A DNA stretch of 64,000 nucleotides from Armatimonadota bacterium (GCA_036504095.1 DASXVS010000048.1:1-64000); one strand, 5' to 3'; positions 46,980-55,348 are shown, numbered from the stretch's first letter. Translations and numbers: made by a program. Notes: a model not told the origin generated them from the sequence alone.

Positions 46980-47444
46980 ATGAAAATCGTGATTCTAGGC
47001 TGCGGCCGCGTAGGTTCGATACTCGCTTTGGCCCTCGAAGATGAGGGGCACCAGGTCAGCATCATCGATAAGAAGAAGGACGCCTTCCGGCGTCTCCCAA
47101 CCCGATTCAAGGGTCAAGCGGTCTTCGGCGTGGGCATTGATGAGGATGTGCTTAAGAAGGCCGGGATAGAGGAAGCGGACGCGTTTATCGCCCTCACTCA
47201 AGGCGACAACACCAACGTGATGGCGTCCCAGGTCGTGCAGGAACGCTTCCGGGTCCCCAAGGTCCTCGCCCGCGTATACGATCCCATCCGCGCGCAGGTC
47301 TTCCGCGAGCTGGGGATTCACACGGTGCCCACTGCCCGCCTTCTCTGCGGGCTGTTCGCGGACATGCTCAACGGACGGCCTACGCAGTGTATTGAGGACT
47401 ATCTCGGCGATACCATCGAATCCGTTACCAATCAGGAGGCCTGA
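46980..47444 (+). CDS. TrkA-N (RCK) domain protein, potassium-channel/transporter regulator
   Basis: This 154-residue protein has an RCK N-domain only. MKIVILGCGRVGSILALALE is the GxGxxG Rossmann motif, SIIDKKKDAFRRL has the ribose-binding Asp, and IALTQGDNTNVMASQVVQER and VPKVLARVYDPIRAQVFREL complete the fold. It lacks a TrkA-C domain. It is separated by 2 bases from a second, full-length TrkA-like gene, so the two likely act as a pair of gating subunits for a Trk/Ktr-type K+ transporter that is not in this window. Confidence 0.9.
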   Translation: MKIVILGCGRVGSILALALEDEGHQVSIIDKKKDAFRRLPTRFKGQAVFGVGIDEDVLKKAGIEEADAFIALTQGDNTNVMASQVVQERFRVPKVLARVYDPIRAQVFRELGIHTVPTARLLCGLFADMLNGRPTQCIEDYLGDTIESVTNQEA

Positions 47445-47446
47445 CA

Positions 47447-48112
47447 ATGTATGTGATCGTAATCGGCGGCGGCAAGGTAGGCTACTACCTCACCAAGACC
47501 CTCGCCCGCGAAAACCATGAGGTTCTCCTCCTCGAGAAGGATCCCCGCCGCGCCGGCGAAATCCGGGAGACCCTGGGCGATCTCGTCGTTCTGGGGGACG
47601 GGTGCGAAGTTCGAACGCAGGAAGAGGCCGGGATGGAACGGGCCGACGTGGTCGCCGCGGTCACCGGCGATGACGAAGACAACCTGGTCATCGCCCAGAT
47701 CGCCAAGCATCGGTTCCAGGTCCCGCGCTCTGTTGCCAGGATCAACAACCCCAAGAACCAGGAAGTCTTCAAGGCCTTGGGGATCGACACCACCGTCAGC
47801 GCCACCGAGATCATCTACCACATGATCGAGCAGCAGATCCCATCGGGCGATCTCATCCCGCTCGCGCTTCTCAAGAACAGCAGCATCGAGATCGTGGAAG
47901 TGGAACTGGCAAGCCGGTCACCCGTGATCGGCCAGTCGCTCAAACAGATAGACCTGCCGGGCGACACCCTGGTCATCGGCATCCTGCGAGACGGCAACCC
48001 TTCGTTGCCGGACGCCGACGCACCGTTCCGGACAGGCGACACGATCATCGCGCTCGTCAGCGCGGTCAATGAACCGGCGCTGCAGGAACTCCTGCATCCC
48101 GAAATGGTTTGA
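47447..48112 (+). CDS. TrkA-like K+ transport regulator with TrkA-N and TrkA-C domains
   Basis: This 221-residue protein starts 2 bases after the previous stop, with an AGGAGG site overlapping that gene's end. MYVIVIGGGKVGYYLTKTLA is the nucleotide-binding loop and LLLEKDPRRAGEIRETLG the ribose contact. The TrkA-C domain occupies about 140-221 (IEIVEVELASRSPVIGQSLK onward). Such proteins bind NAD(H) or ATP/ADP and gate K+ channels. The ion-conducting TrkH/KtrB subunit must be encoded elsewhere. Confidence 0.92.
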   Translation: MYVIVIGGGKVGYYLTKTLARENHEVLLLEKDPRRAGEIRETLGDLVVLGDGCEVRTQEEAGMERADVVAAVTGDDEDNLVIAQIAKHRFQVPRSVARINNPKNQEVFKALGIDTTVSATEIIYHMIEQQIPSGDLIPLALLKNSSIEIVEVELASRSPVIGQSLKQIDLPGDTLVIGILRDGNPSLPDADAPFRTGDTIIALVSAVNEPALQELLHPEMV

Positions 48113-48121
48113 CATCGTCCC

Positions 48122-48154
48122 GAATCGGGATTCCGCCCCGCGGGATCCCGATTC
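48122..48154 (+). terminator. Hairpin between trkA-like and rbsB-like genes
   Basis: GAATCGGGAT (48122-48131) and ATCCCGATTC (48145-48154) form a perfect 10-bp stem followed by CTTTAC. A weak terminator or leader hairpin. Confidence 0.55.
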
Positions 48155-48176
48155 CTTTACGCCGGGAGACGCACCC

Positions 48177-49127
48177 ATGCAATTCCGAATCCCCGCCGCG
48201 ATCGCCGCGGCAGCCATGCTCTTGTCCGGATGCGGCGGAAACAAAACTGCCGCCCCAGGCGCACCGGCGTCCGGCGCCGGCACGAAGAAGATCGGCGTTA
48301 CCCTTCTGGGTCGGACCGATCCCTTTTACCAGGATATGGAAAAGGCGATGGTTGCGGAGGCGAAACTCAAAGGCATGGAGTTGGACGTGCAGGACGGCAA
48401 TCACGACCTCAGCACCCAGCTCGCGCAGGTTGAGAATTTCATTTCCCAGAAGAAAGATGCCCTGATCCTCTGCCCCGCCGACTCAGACGGCATCGGTGGC
48501 GCCGTTGAGAAGGCCAATGCCGCCGGTATCCCGGTCTTCACCGCGGACATCAAAGCGAACAAAGGCACCGTCATCACCCACGTCGCCTCGGACAACGTGA
48601 AGGGCGGCGAGTTGGCGGGCGAGCGCATGGCCAAGCTGCTGAACGGCAAAGGCAAGGTCGTCATCATCGATTATCCGTCCGTCGCCAGCGTCCGACAGCG
48701 GACCGAGGGTTTCGCGAAGGCCGTCGCGAAGTTCCCCGGGATTCAGATCGTGGAGCGCCCGAACGGTAAAGCCAAACGCGACGAAGCGCTCACCCAAACG
48801 GAGAACATGCTTCAGAAGTACCCGGACCTGGCCGGCATTTTCGCCATCAATGACAACACCGCTCTCGGCGCCCTGAAGGCGATCGACAACAGCAAGCGCA
48901 CCAACGTCGTCCTCATCGGGTACGACGGCGATCCGGAAGCGCGCACCGCCATCCTGTCCGGCACCGCATTGAAAGCCGACGCCGTCCAGTACCCGGACAA
49001 AATCGGCAAGCAGACAATCGATGTCATCGACGCGCACTTCCGTGGCGAAAAGACGCCGGCGTTCGCGCCCGTGGAAGTCGGGCTCATCGACCAGGAGTCC
49101 CTGAAGAAGGAAGCCGCCGCCAAGTGA
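48177..49127 (+). CDS. Ribose-type sugar ABC substrate-binding lipoprotein (RbsB-like)
   Basis: The start at 48177 gives 316 residues with a lipoprotein signal (IAAAAMLLSGCGGNK, lipobox LSGC). KKIGVTLLGRTDPFYQDMEK opens a periplasmic-binding-protein type I fold. Then KDALILCPADSDGIGGAVEK, GIPVFTADIKANKGTVITHV, KVVIIDYPSVASVRQRTEGF and AIFAINDNTALGALKAID-like sequence are all typical of RbsB. It binds a pentose or hexose for import. The permease gene overlaps its stop by 4 bases (GTGA). No RbsA-type ATPase gene lies next to them. Confidence 0.9.
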   Translation: MQFRIPAAIAAAAMLLSGCGGNKTAAPGAPASGAGTKKIGVTLLGRTDPFYQDMEKAMVAEAKLKGMELDVQDGNHDLSTQLAQVENFISQKKDALILCPADSDGIGGAVEKANAAGIPVFTADIKANKGTVITHVASDNVKGGELAGERMAKLLNGKGKVVIIDYPSVASVRQRTEGFAKAVAKFPGIQIVERPNGKAKRDEALTQTENMLQKYPDLAGIFAINDNTALGALKAIDNSKRTNVVLIGYDGDPEARTAILSGTALKADAVQYPDKIGKQTIDVIDAHFRGEKTPAFAPVEVGLIDQESLKKEAAAK

Positions 49128-50125
49128 CCGTTTCGAAGCCCTCCGGACGTGTGCTGCGCGGCGCCGTAAGCGCCGCCGCCGGCTACGGAATCCTGCTCTT
49201 TCTCATCGTGCTGGCGCTGTACTTCGACAACGCGACCGGAGGGCGTTTCCACCAGGCCGATAACCTCCACAATATCGGCCTGCAGGTATCCATCAATGCG
49301 ATCCTCGCTGTCGGGATGACATTCGTCATCATTACCGGCGGTATTGACCTGTCGGTCGGCTCGGTGGTCGGCTTCACGGGCATCGTCGCGGCCAACACGA
49401 TGATGAACGGCATCGCCTTCGGGGGCCACACTCTCCTGGGGCCGCCCGCCGAAACCGCCGGCGTGTTCCTCGCCTTCGGCGTCGCCCTGCTCCTCGGAAG
49501 CGCCATCGGGGTGTTCGACGGCTGGTGCATCACCCGCCTCAACGTCCCGCCGTTCATCGCCACGCTTGCCATGTTCACCGCCGCGCGCGGCCTGGGCTAC
49601 GTGTACACCAACGCCGTACCCGTCGGCAATCTGCCGCCGCGCCTCACGTGGTGGGGCGGCGCGCCGATGGTCTTCATCGCTATCGCGCTGGTCATTGTAG
49701 GGGAAATCGTGCTGCGACGGACGCGTTTCGGCCGCCATGTATACGCGGTGGGAGGAAACGAGGAAGCCGCGCGCCTGTCCGGCATCCCCGTCGCTCGGAC
49801 CAAGACCCTCGTCTACGTCCTGGTGAGCGCGCTGGCCGGCCTCGCCGGAGTGCTCCAGGCCGCTCGTCTAGGCAGCGGCGACCCCGATGCGGGCAGCCTT
49901 TTCGAATTGAACGCCATCGCTGCCGTCGTGCTTGGCGGCACCAGCCTGATGGGCGGCCGGGGCCGCGTGGTCGGCACCTTGCTGGGTGTGCTGGTCATCG
50001 GCGTGCTCAATAACGGCCTTCAGCAGATTGGCGTCTCCTCCTACTGGCAGCTCGTAGCCAAAGGCGCTGTCATCCTCGCCGCCGTGGTGCTTGACCAAGC
50101 GAAAGACAGGCTCGTCGCTAAATGA
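49124..50125 (+). CDS. Ribose-type sugar ABC permease (RbsC-like)
   Basis: A GTG start at 49124 overlaps the rbsB-like stop. The 333-residue protein has 8-10 membrane segments. NAILAVGMTFVIITGGIDLS is the signature of RbsC-type permeases, followed by VGSVVGFTGIVAA. PPFIATLAMFTAARGLGYVY, GRHVYAVGGNEEAARLSGIP (cytoplasmic loop to ATPase) and GTSLMGGRGRVVGTLLGVLV are also diagnostic. It forms the membrane pore of the importer. The double-ATPase subunit is absent locally. Confidence 0.93.
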   Translation: MTVSKPSGRVLRGAVSAAAGYGILLFLIVLALYFDNATGGRFHQADNLHNIGLQVSINAILAVGMTFVIITGGIDLSVGSVVGFTGIVAANTMMNGIAFGGHTLLGPPAETAGVFLAFGVALLLGSAIGVFDGWCITRLNVPPFIATLAMFTAARGLGYVYTNAVPVGNLPPRLTWWGGAPMVFIAIALVIVGEIVLRRTRFGRHVYAVGGNEEAARLSGIPVARTKTLVYVLVSALAGLAGVLQAARLGSGDPDAGSLFELNAIAAVVLGGTSLMGGRGRVVGTLLGVLVIGVLNNGLQQIGVSSYWQLVAKGAVILAAVVLDQAKDRLVAK

Positions 50126-50293
50126 CGAGCTATGAATGCCGGAGTCCTGAACAGTGGGAACGGTATCGGCGCCGGCAGTCGACCTGACTAACTCCAACGA
50201 GTCCCACTCGAAGGCTGACCAGCCGGCAGGGCATAATGCACCATGGTACGCGGTTCACACTATCGCGAAGCATTTGGAGGGAGATAGCACACC

Positions 50294-50965
50294 ATGGCGA
50301 ATCAGGAGCAGATCGACCGACTACTTCGCGGCGTAAGCGAATGGAATGCGTGGCGGGAAACGAACCCGGCGCAGTCGGTGGATATCAGTGGCGCCGATCT
50401 CAGCGCGGAAGACCTCGCAGGGGCGAACCTCAGCGAAGCGAACTGCAGCGGAGCCGACTTCAGCGATGCGGACCTTGAAGGGGCGAACCTCTCCGGAGCG
50501 AATTGCAGTGGAGCCGACCTCAGCGGTGCGGACCTTGAAGGGGCTAACCTCTCCGGAGCGAATTGCAGTGGAGCCGACCTCAGCGGTGCGGACCTCGAAG
50601 GGGCGAACCTCTCCGGAGCGAACTGCAGCGGAGCCGACTTCAGCGGTGCGGACCTCGAAGGGGTGAACCTCTCCGAAGCCAACTGCAGCGGAGCCGACCT
50701 CAGCGGTGCGGACCTCGAAGGGGCGAACCTCTCCGGAGCCAACTGCAGCGGAGCCGACCTCAGCGGGTCTGACCTGGAACGAGCGAACCTTACCAACGCT
50801 AATTTCAGTGGCGCGGACTTGGGCGGTGCGGACTTTGAAGGGGCCAACCTCACCGGAGCCAACCTCAGCGGCGCGGACCTCGAAGGGGCGAACCTCTCCG
50901 GAGCGAATTGCAGTGGAGCCGACCTCAGCGGCACCGAACTCAGCGGGCTGACGGGGTCATCCTGA
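50294..50965 (+). CDS. Pentapeptide-repeat protein
   Basis: This 223-residue protein starts after TTTGGAGGGAG. After 30 residues it consists of about 37 pentapeptides of the type A(D/N)LxG: SGADLEGANLSGANCSGADL repeats almost unchanged. Four pentapeptides make one 60-bp DNA unit. The Cys at every fourth repeat (GANCSGA) gives a regular cysteine ladder on one face. Such proteins fold as a right-handed quadrilateral beta-helix, some of which mimic DNA and protect gyrase. No gyrase-specific features are visible, so function is open. Confidence 0.92.
   Translation: MANQEQIDRLLRGVSEWNAWRETNPAQSVDISGADLSAEDLAGANLSEANCSGADFSDADLEGANLSGANCSGADLSGADLEGANLSGANCSGADLSGADLEGANLSGANCSGADFSGADLEGVNLSEANCSGADLSGADLEGANLSGANCSGADLSGSDLERANLTNANFSGADLGGADFEGANLTGANLSGADLEGANLSGANCSGADLSGTELSGLTGSS
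50441..50800 (+). repeat. Six near-identical 60-bp tandem units in the pentapeptide gene
   Basis: Units start at 50441, 50501, 50561, 50621, 50681 and 50741 and differ at only a few bases each (for example AATTGCAGT versus AACTGCAGC). A further partial unit lies at 50881-50935. The homogeneity points to recent expansion by unequal recombination or slippage. Confidence 0.92.
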
Positions 50966-51037
50966 GCGCGGTGAAGGATCCCATCGACAACAGGCGAGGC
51001 GCATTCCCCGCCAACCACTCGCCGGCTATGCCGACTA

Positions 51038-51724
51038 TCACTCGCCGGGAAACGTTATTGCGAGCTGAGTGACCGGCTCCAATAGTGCGGGGGTGTTGTT
51101 CATCGGGCTGTTCACGCAGTCCGACACCTGGTAAGCTTCCGTCTGTTCGCTGGGGTATGGAACGAGAAGCCGCTGAAGGCGGCCGACATCCGTGATGCCG
51201 CCATCGAGCCATTCCGCCTCGTCCGCCCTCTCGAGGATGACGGGCATTCGGTCGTGGATAGCGCGAACAACACCATTCGGCTGCGTGGTGATAATCGAGT
51301 ACGTCATGTGATCAACGCCGTGCTCATCCCGCCACCGCTCATAGAGGCCGGCAAAGGCGAACAGTTCCTGGTCCTTCGGACGGATGAACATCGGGATTCT
51401 ACGCCGGCCTTCCCGTTTCCACTCATAGAAGCCGTTGGACGGAACCAGGCACCGCCGACGCCGGAACGCGTCACGGAACGCTGGCTTGTCAGCTATCGTT
51501 TCCGCCCGGGCGTTGATCATGCTGCTGCCCATGCCCGGATCCTTCACCCACGCAGGGACCAGACCCCACTTCATCAGCTCAATTGCGTTCGTCGAGTTGC
51601 GTACGATCACGGGCATGATCTGCCCGGGCGCGACGTTGTAGCTGGGCATCAACTCGATCTCGCGCAGAACCTCGAAGCGCCTCTGGACCAGGATGACTTG
51701 ATGGAGTGTATAGCGTCCGCACAT
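51038..51724 (-). CDS. SRAP-domain protein (HMCES/YedK family)
   Basis: The start at 51724 makes Cys the second residue (MCGRYTL), as the family requires; after Met removal Cys2 links covalently to abasic sites in single-stranded DNA. MPSYNVAPGQIMPVIVRNS (conserved Asn), MKWGLVPAWVKDP, SSMINARAETIADKPAFRDA, RRCLVPSNGFYEWKREG (conserved Glu) and VRAIHDRMPVILER (conserved His) are all present in 228 residues. The protein protects abasic sites during replication. It is monocistronic and minus strand. Confidence 0.95.
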   Translation of the reverse strand: MCGRYTLHQVILVQRRFEVLREIELMPSYNVAPGQIMPVIVRNSTNAIELMKWGLVPAWVKDPGMGSSMINARAETIADKPAFRDAFRRRRCLVPSNGFYEWKREGRRRIPMFIRPKDQELFAFAGLYERWRDEHGVDHMTYSIITTQPNGVVRAIHDRMPVILERADEAEWLDGGITDVGRLQRLLVPYPSEQTEAYQVSDCVNSPMNNTPALLEPVTQLAITFPGE

Positions 51725-51800
51725 GCAGGGATGATAGCATGCCAACGGCAGCGACGATTATCACCCATGACGGGCGAGGGCGCCCGCGCACCTTCAGACT

Positions 51801-51862
51801 CGCTCATCGCCGTGTCGCCGTCTCCGCCCTTGGCCCTCAGCCCTCAGCCCTCTCCTCCGTCT
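51801..51862. repeat. Heptamer repeat (CCCTCAG and TCGCCGT families)
   Basis: ATCGCCG, TGTCGCC and GTCTCCG units are followed by CCCTCAG, CCCTCAG, CCCTCTC. The same two word families occur inside dnaE2 and rnpB. The block lies just before the phosphatase start. Confidence 0.75.
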
Positions 51863-51873
51863 ATCATTCAGTT

Positions 51874-52374
51874 ATGGCGAAAACAGACATTTACCATTAC
51901 GTGAACGAGGATCCCGTGTACGCTCCGGAGTGGCACTGGGTCACCGATGACATCGCGCTCGGCTCGTACCCGCTGGATCCCGCGTTGAACGAAATCCTCG
52001 CATCCGGCGTAACGGCCATCATGAGCCTCCGCATGGACGAACCCGATTACGACCTCGACCTGTTCGACCGCCACCACCTGTGTCCCGTTGATGATCTCGA
52101 GCCGTTCCCCTACGCCAAGCTCGTGGAGGCGGTCCGCTTCCTGCACTGCGCCATTCGCGACGGTCACAAGGTCTATGTTCACTGCTTCGCGGGAATGTCA
52201 CGCAGCCCGTTTGTGGTGGCGTGCTACCTTATGCTTGAGCGCAATATCCCGTTCGCCGAAGCTGTGGCCCTGCTCCAGGAAGTCCGTGATATTGTCCAAC
52301 CAAGCCGCGCGCTGTGGAGCAATGGGGTTCTCGATCGCCTGCTGGCCGACCGCGAGGCGATACTCGCCTGCTGA
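51874..52374 (+). CDS. Dual-specificity protein phosphatase-like protein
   Basis: Starting at 51874 (MAKTDIYHYVNEDPVYAPEW) the protein is 166 residues. Upstream in-frame sequence is heptamer repeat and not protein-like. HKVYVHCFAGMSRSPFVVAC contains the CX5R active site (about Cys104) with the following Ser. ASGVTAIMSLRMDEPDYDLD and DDLEPFPYAKLVEAVRFLHC (general-acid Asp region) fit small DSPc domains. It should dephosphorylate Ser/Thr/Tyr or a small phospho-compound. Its stop is 3 bases before larB, suggesting cotranscription. Confidence 0.85.
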   Translation: MAKTDIYHYVNEDPVYAPEWHWVTDDIALGSYPLDPALNEILASGVTAIMSLRMDEPDYDLDLFDRHHLCPVDDLEPFPYAKLVEAVRFLHCAIRDGHKVYVHCFAGMSRSPFVVACYLMLERNIPFAEAVALLQEVRDIVQPSRALWSNGVLDRLLADREAILAC

Positions 52375-52377
52375 TTT

Positions 52378-53187
52378 ATGGATACAACAACCCTTAGGAA
52401 CCTTCTGGAACAGGTCGCCGCGGGCGGCGCGTCGGTCGAGGACGCCCTCCTCGGCCTCAAAGATCTGCCGTACGAGGATCTTGGCTACGCCAAGGTGGAC
52501 CACCATCGCGCCGTGCGGACCGGCCGCCCCGAAGTTGTCTACTGCGAGGGGAAGGCAACCGACCACGTGGTCGAGATCATTTCCCGGCTCACGGAGCGCA
52601 ATCCGGTGGTTCTGGCTACCCGCGCCAGGCCCGATGTGTTCGACGCCGTGCAGGCGCGGCTACCGCACGCGCAGTACCACGAACTCGCCCGGATCATCGA
52701 GGTACGCGGCCCCCATTCGATCCCGGTTGAGCACGGAAACGATGAGCCCTATATCCTGGTCGTGTCGGCAGGCACCGCCGACCTTCCGGTGGCCGAAGAG
52801 GCCGTGGTCACCGCCCGCGCCATGGGGAGCCGGGTTGAGGTGCTCTACGATGTGGGCGTTGCCGGCATCCATCGCCTTCTGAGCAAGACAGACATCCTCA
52901 CCGGCGCGAACGTGGTCGTGGTGGTTGCGGGAATGGACGGCGCGCTTCCCAGCGTCGTCGGCGGCCTCGTCGCGGCGCCGGTGATCGGCGTGCCCACCAG
53001 CGTGGGGTACGGTGCGTCGTTCGGCGGAGTGGCGGCGATGCTCACGATGCTCAATTCCTGCGCAACGGGCGTGGCCGTCACGAACATTGACAACGGCTTC
53101 GGCGCAGGCGTGTTCGCCCACACCGTCAACTCCCGAACCTGCTCCGGAAAGGAAACTGGGAAATTGGAAAATCAGGAAATCTCCTAG
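52378..53187 (+). CDS. larB: LarB, nickel-pincer cofactor biosynthesis carboxylase
   Basis: This 269-residue protein shows the LarB pattern. The N-terminal helical part has LKDLPYEDLGYAKVDHHRAV RTGRPEVVYCEGK, and the AIR-carboxylase-like core has PYILVVSAGTADLPVAEEAV, VLYDVGVAGIHRLL, VVVVVAGMDGALPSVVGGLV and PVIGVPTSVGYGASFGGVAA. LarB carboxylates nicotinic acid adenine dinucleotide, the first step to the nickel-pincer cofactor of lactate racemase. The last 15 residues are encoded by a heptamer-type repeat (53146 on) and are not family sequence. larC follows 29 bases later. Confidence 0.93.
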   Translation: MDTTTLRNLLEQVAAGGASVEDALLGLKDLPYEDLGYAKVDHHRAVRTGRPEVVYCEGKATDHVVEIISRLTERNPVVLATRARPDVFDAVQARLPHAQYHELARIIEVRGPHSIPVEHGNDEPYILVVSAGTADLPVAEEAVVTARAMGSRVEVLYDVGVAGIHRLLSKTDILTGANVVVVVAGMDGALPSVVGGLVAAPVIGVPTSVGYGASFGGVAAMLTMLNSCATGVAVTNIDNGFGAGVFAHTVNSRTCSGKETGKLENQEIS

Positions 53188-53206
53188 TTTCCCAGTTTGC
53201 CAATCA
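53146..53206. repeat. Heptamer-type inverted repeat at the larB 3' end
   Basis: AAACTGGGAAATTGG and AGTTTCCCAGTTTGCC (53151-53206) are imperfect inverted copies. The larB stop codon lies inside the repeat. Confidence 0.65.
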
Positions 53207-53216
53207 CCATCAGATA

Positions 53217-54392
53217 ATGGTTGCCTACTTCGACTGCTTTTCCGGCATTGCCGGTGATATGACGGTCGCGGCCCTTCTCGATGCGGGCCTCGATTGGGAC
53301 GCCCTGCGCGCAGCGCTCGCGCAACTGCCTCTGGACGGCTACGAGCTTCGCCGGAGCACCGTCAGCCGCAGCGCCATCAGCGCCACGCACTTCGACGTTG
53401 TCATCGACGCTGAAACCGCGCATCAGCACGGCCGTCATTTGGCGGACATTGAAGCGATGATCGTCGCGAGTGGGCTGCCGCAACCGGTGCAGGATCACGC
53501 CAAAGCGATTTTCCGCAGGCTGGGCGACGCGGAGGCGCACGTTCACGGCGCTCCCATCGAAACCATCCACTTCCACGAAGTAGGCGCGGTGGACAGCATC
53601 ATCGATATCGTCGGGACGTGCGTCGGCCTGCATCTCCTCGGTATCACACGCATCCTGGCTTCACCGCTGCCGGTTGGGCACGGGATGGTCCGCACCGCCC
53701 ATGGCCTGATGCCCATTCCGGCGCCGGCGACCGCCGAGTTGTGCAAGGGGATACCGACCTACCCCGTGGATGTGGAAGGCGAACTTGTAACCCCCACGGG
53801 CGCCGCCATTCTGGCGACGCTTGCGGATGGCTTCGGGCCTCCGCCGCCCCTCGCGGCAACGGCGGTCGGATACGGCGCCGGAACCAAGGATTTTGGCGAG
53901 CGGCCGAACCTGTTGCGCGTCACGCTGGCGGACGACGCCCCCGCCGCAGGCTGGATCTCCGAGCAGCTTACCCTGCTGGAGACCAACATCGACGACATGA
54001 ATCCGCAGATCTACGAAGACATAATGGATCGCTGCTTCGCGGCCGGCGCGCTGGACGTAACCCTCACCCCGATCCAAATGAAGAAGAACCGCCCTGCCGT
54101 CACGCTGGCGATCCTCTGCGAACCAGGAAAGAAGGATGCACTGCTGGACACCCTCTTCAGGCGGACAACAAGCCTGGGGATCCGTGTATCACAGGTCGAA
54201 CGTCTTTCCCTGCCGCGCGAGATCATCGACGTTCAGACGGAGTTCGGCGCGGTGAAGGTGAAAGTAGCCCATCTGCCGGGTGGCGGGCGTAAAGCCCACG
54301 CGGAGTATGAAAGCGCCAAAGCCGTGGCAAACGAAAGCGGCGCGAACCTGCTCGAGGTGATGCGCGCCGCGGAAGAGGGAGCGCGGAGTTAA
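53217..54392 (+). CDS. larC: LarC, nickel insertion protein for the pincer cofactor
   Basis: This 391-residue protein matches full-length LarC (LarC1 and LarC2 fused, with no frameshift between them). AYFDCFSGIAGDMTVAALLD opens it, then ETIHFHEVGAVDSIIDIVG and GHGMVRTAHGLMPIPAPATA. The C-terminal ferredoxin-like part has LLETNIDDMNPQIYEDIMDR and PIQMKKNRPAVTLAILCEPG. LarC uses CTP to insert nickel into the dithio-pincer precursor. larE and a LarA-type racemase are not in the window. Confidence 0.95.
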   Translation: MVAYFDCFSGIAGDMTVAALLDAGLDWDALRAALAQLPLDGYELRRSTVSRSAISATHFDVVIDAETAHQHGRHLADIEAMIVASGLPQPVQDHAKAIFRRLGDAEAHVHGAPIETIHFHEVGAVDSIIDIVGTCVGLHLLGITRILASPLPVGHGMVRTAHGLMPIPAPATAELCKGIPTYPVDVEGELVTPTGAAILATLADGFGPPPPLAATAVGYGAGTKDFGERPNLLRVTLADDAPAAGWISEQLTLLETNIDDMNPQIYEDIMDRCFAAGALDVTLTPIQMKKNRPAVTLAILCEPGKKDALLDTLFRRTTSLGIRVSQVERLSLPREIIDVQTEFGAVKVKVAHLPGGGRKAHAEYESAKAVANESGANLLEVMRAAEEGARS

Positions 54393-54455
54393 GAGTAGAG
54401 TAGGGAGTTGATCAAGGTTGAGGTCTCAGCCCTTAGCTCTTGCCCCTCAGCCCTG

Positions 54456-54869
54456 CTATTTCACTTGCTCAATAGCTACGCTCTTGATGTCCCCTTCCGC
54501 CAGGGTAGCGCTCAGCCGGAAGCGGAACACCACATCCACGCCGGTGGATTGCTGCACGGTGATGTCGAAGTCCCGGAGCGCAACGGTGTCTGTGTTCTTG
54601 GCCTTCCCATTGGCCGTAAGGATGTCATCGTTCCACTTCAGTTTGCCGTCGGGGTTCGGGAGCTCGGTGAAGACGCCGTCAGTAAGCTTCCATGTGACCT
54701 GGCCCGAACCGGCATCCGCAACGGTGAGTTTCGCCGCCGCCGTACCCAGGTTCACCCCGTCCGCCTGAACGTACAGGTTGAAAGTGCGTTCAGCGGCGCG
54801 CGCGCTCACGGTCGCCAGAGCCAGAATAAGCCCAAGCGCAAATATCCATATCGGACGTCGGGTAAACAT
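54456..54869 (-). CDS. Small secreted protein of unknown function
   Basis: The start at 54869 (MFTRRPIWIFALGLILALAT) gives a signal peptide ending near SARAAERT and a mature part of about 110 residues. It looks like an all-beta domain: TFNLYVQADGVNLGTAAAKL, TVADAGSGQVTWKLTDG, DTVALRDFDITVQQSTGVDV, VFRFRLSATLAEG. No cysteines or catalytic motif. It lies 43 bases after the thioredoxin-like gene on the same strand. I do not recognise a family. Confidence 0.6.
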   Translation of the reverse strand: MFTRRPIWIFALGLILALATVSARAAERTFNLYVQADGVNLGTAAAKLTVADAGSGQVTWKLTDGVFTELPNPDGKLKWNDDILTANGKAKNTDTVALRDFDITVQQSTGVDVVFRFRLSATLAEGDIKSVAIEQVK

Positions 54870-54912
54870 CACACATCTAAAACCAGCAATATGCGTGCCG
54901 AATACAAACGGT

Positions 54913-55185
54913 TTAGCCGGAACGGTCAACCTGTTCGCGGCGCAGGTTGCCTTCCGTGATCGGTTCTCGCACACACGACGCGGCGATCCGGCCGTCAACT
55001 ACAATGGTAGGCACGGATGTTATTCCGTACTCGATGGCTTTTCGGTAGCCCGGATCGTCTTCCTCCATGCTGAGGATGTTGTATTCGACGATGCGCACAC
55101 CGGGAAAAGCCACCTGGCGCACCTTGCGAAGCGCATCCTTGCATAGAAAAGTCCCGGCCGTGAAAACCTCTACCTTTTTCGCCAT
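54913..55185 (-). CDS. Small thioredoxin-fold protein
   Basis: This 90-residue protein has a thioredoxin or glutaredoxin fold. VEVFTAGTFLCKDALRKVRQ holds a single Cys where a CxxC normally sits (LCKDA). VRIVEYNILSMEEDDPGYRK, then the cis-Pro loop EYGITSVPTIVVDGRI, complete the fold. With only one active-site Cys it is likely a monothiol type or a divergent redox protein; a second Cys (AASCVRE) lies after the cis-Pro strand. It is divergent from rplI. Confidence 0.75.
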   Translation of the reverse strand: MAKKVEVFTAGTFLCKDALRKVRQVAFPGVRIVEYNILSMEEDDPGYRKAIEYGITSVPTIVVDGRIAASCVREPITEGNLRREQVDRSG

Positions 55186-55319
55186 TTAGTCACTCCATTT
55201 ATAATTGTAGCCTGCGGGCGCTCGAGGCGCAACGTTTGCGCTCACATCTGACACATCGTCCCACGTAGCGAAGTTCCCCGCCCACACGGCCGCCAGCCGT
55301 ACTCCCTGTGCCCTGAATT
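55186..55319. other. Spacer between the thioredoxin-like gene and the rplI promoter
   Basis: No ORF or further regulatory element is evident here. It carries the upstream region of the minus-strand thioredoxin-like gene. Confidence 0.35.
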
Positions 55320-55348
55320 TTGACCTTCGCGTCCATTTCCGGTATACT
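55320..55348 (+). promoter_or_regulatory. Promoter of rplI
   Basis: TTGACC (55320-55325), 17 bases, TATACT (55343-55348). The 120-base leader that follows has a hairpin (GCCCCC-like arms around 55363-55384) and could carry autoregulation by L9, but this is not shown. Confidence 0.8.

Noticed and set aside
50441-50800. Regular 60-bp repeat resembling a CRISPR array
   Set aside because: There are no unique spacers. The whole unit repeats and encodes pentapeptides in one open frame.
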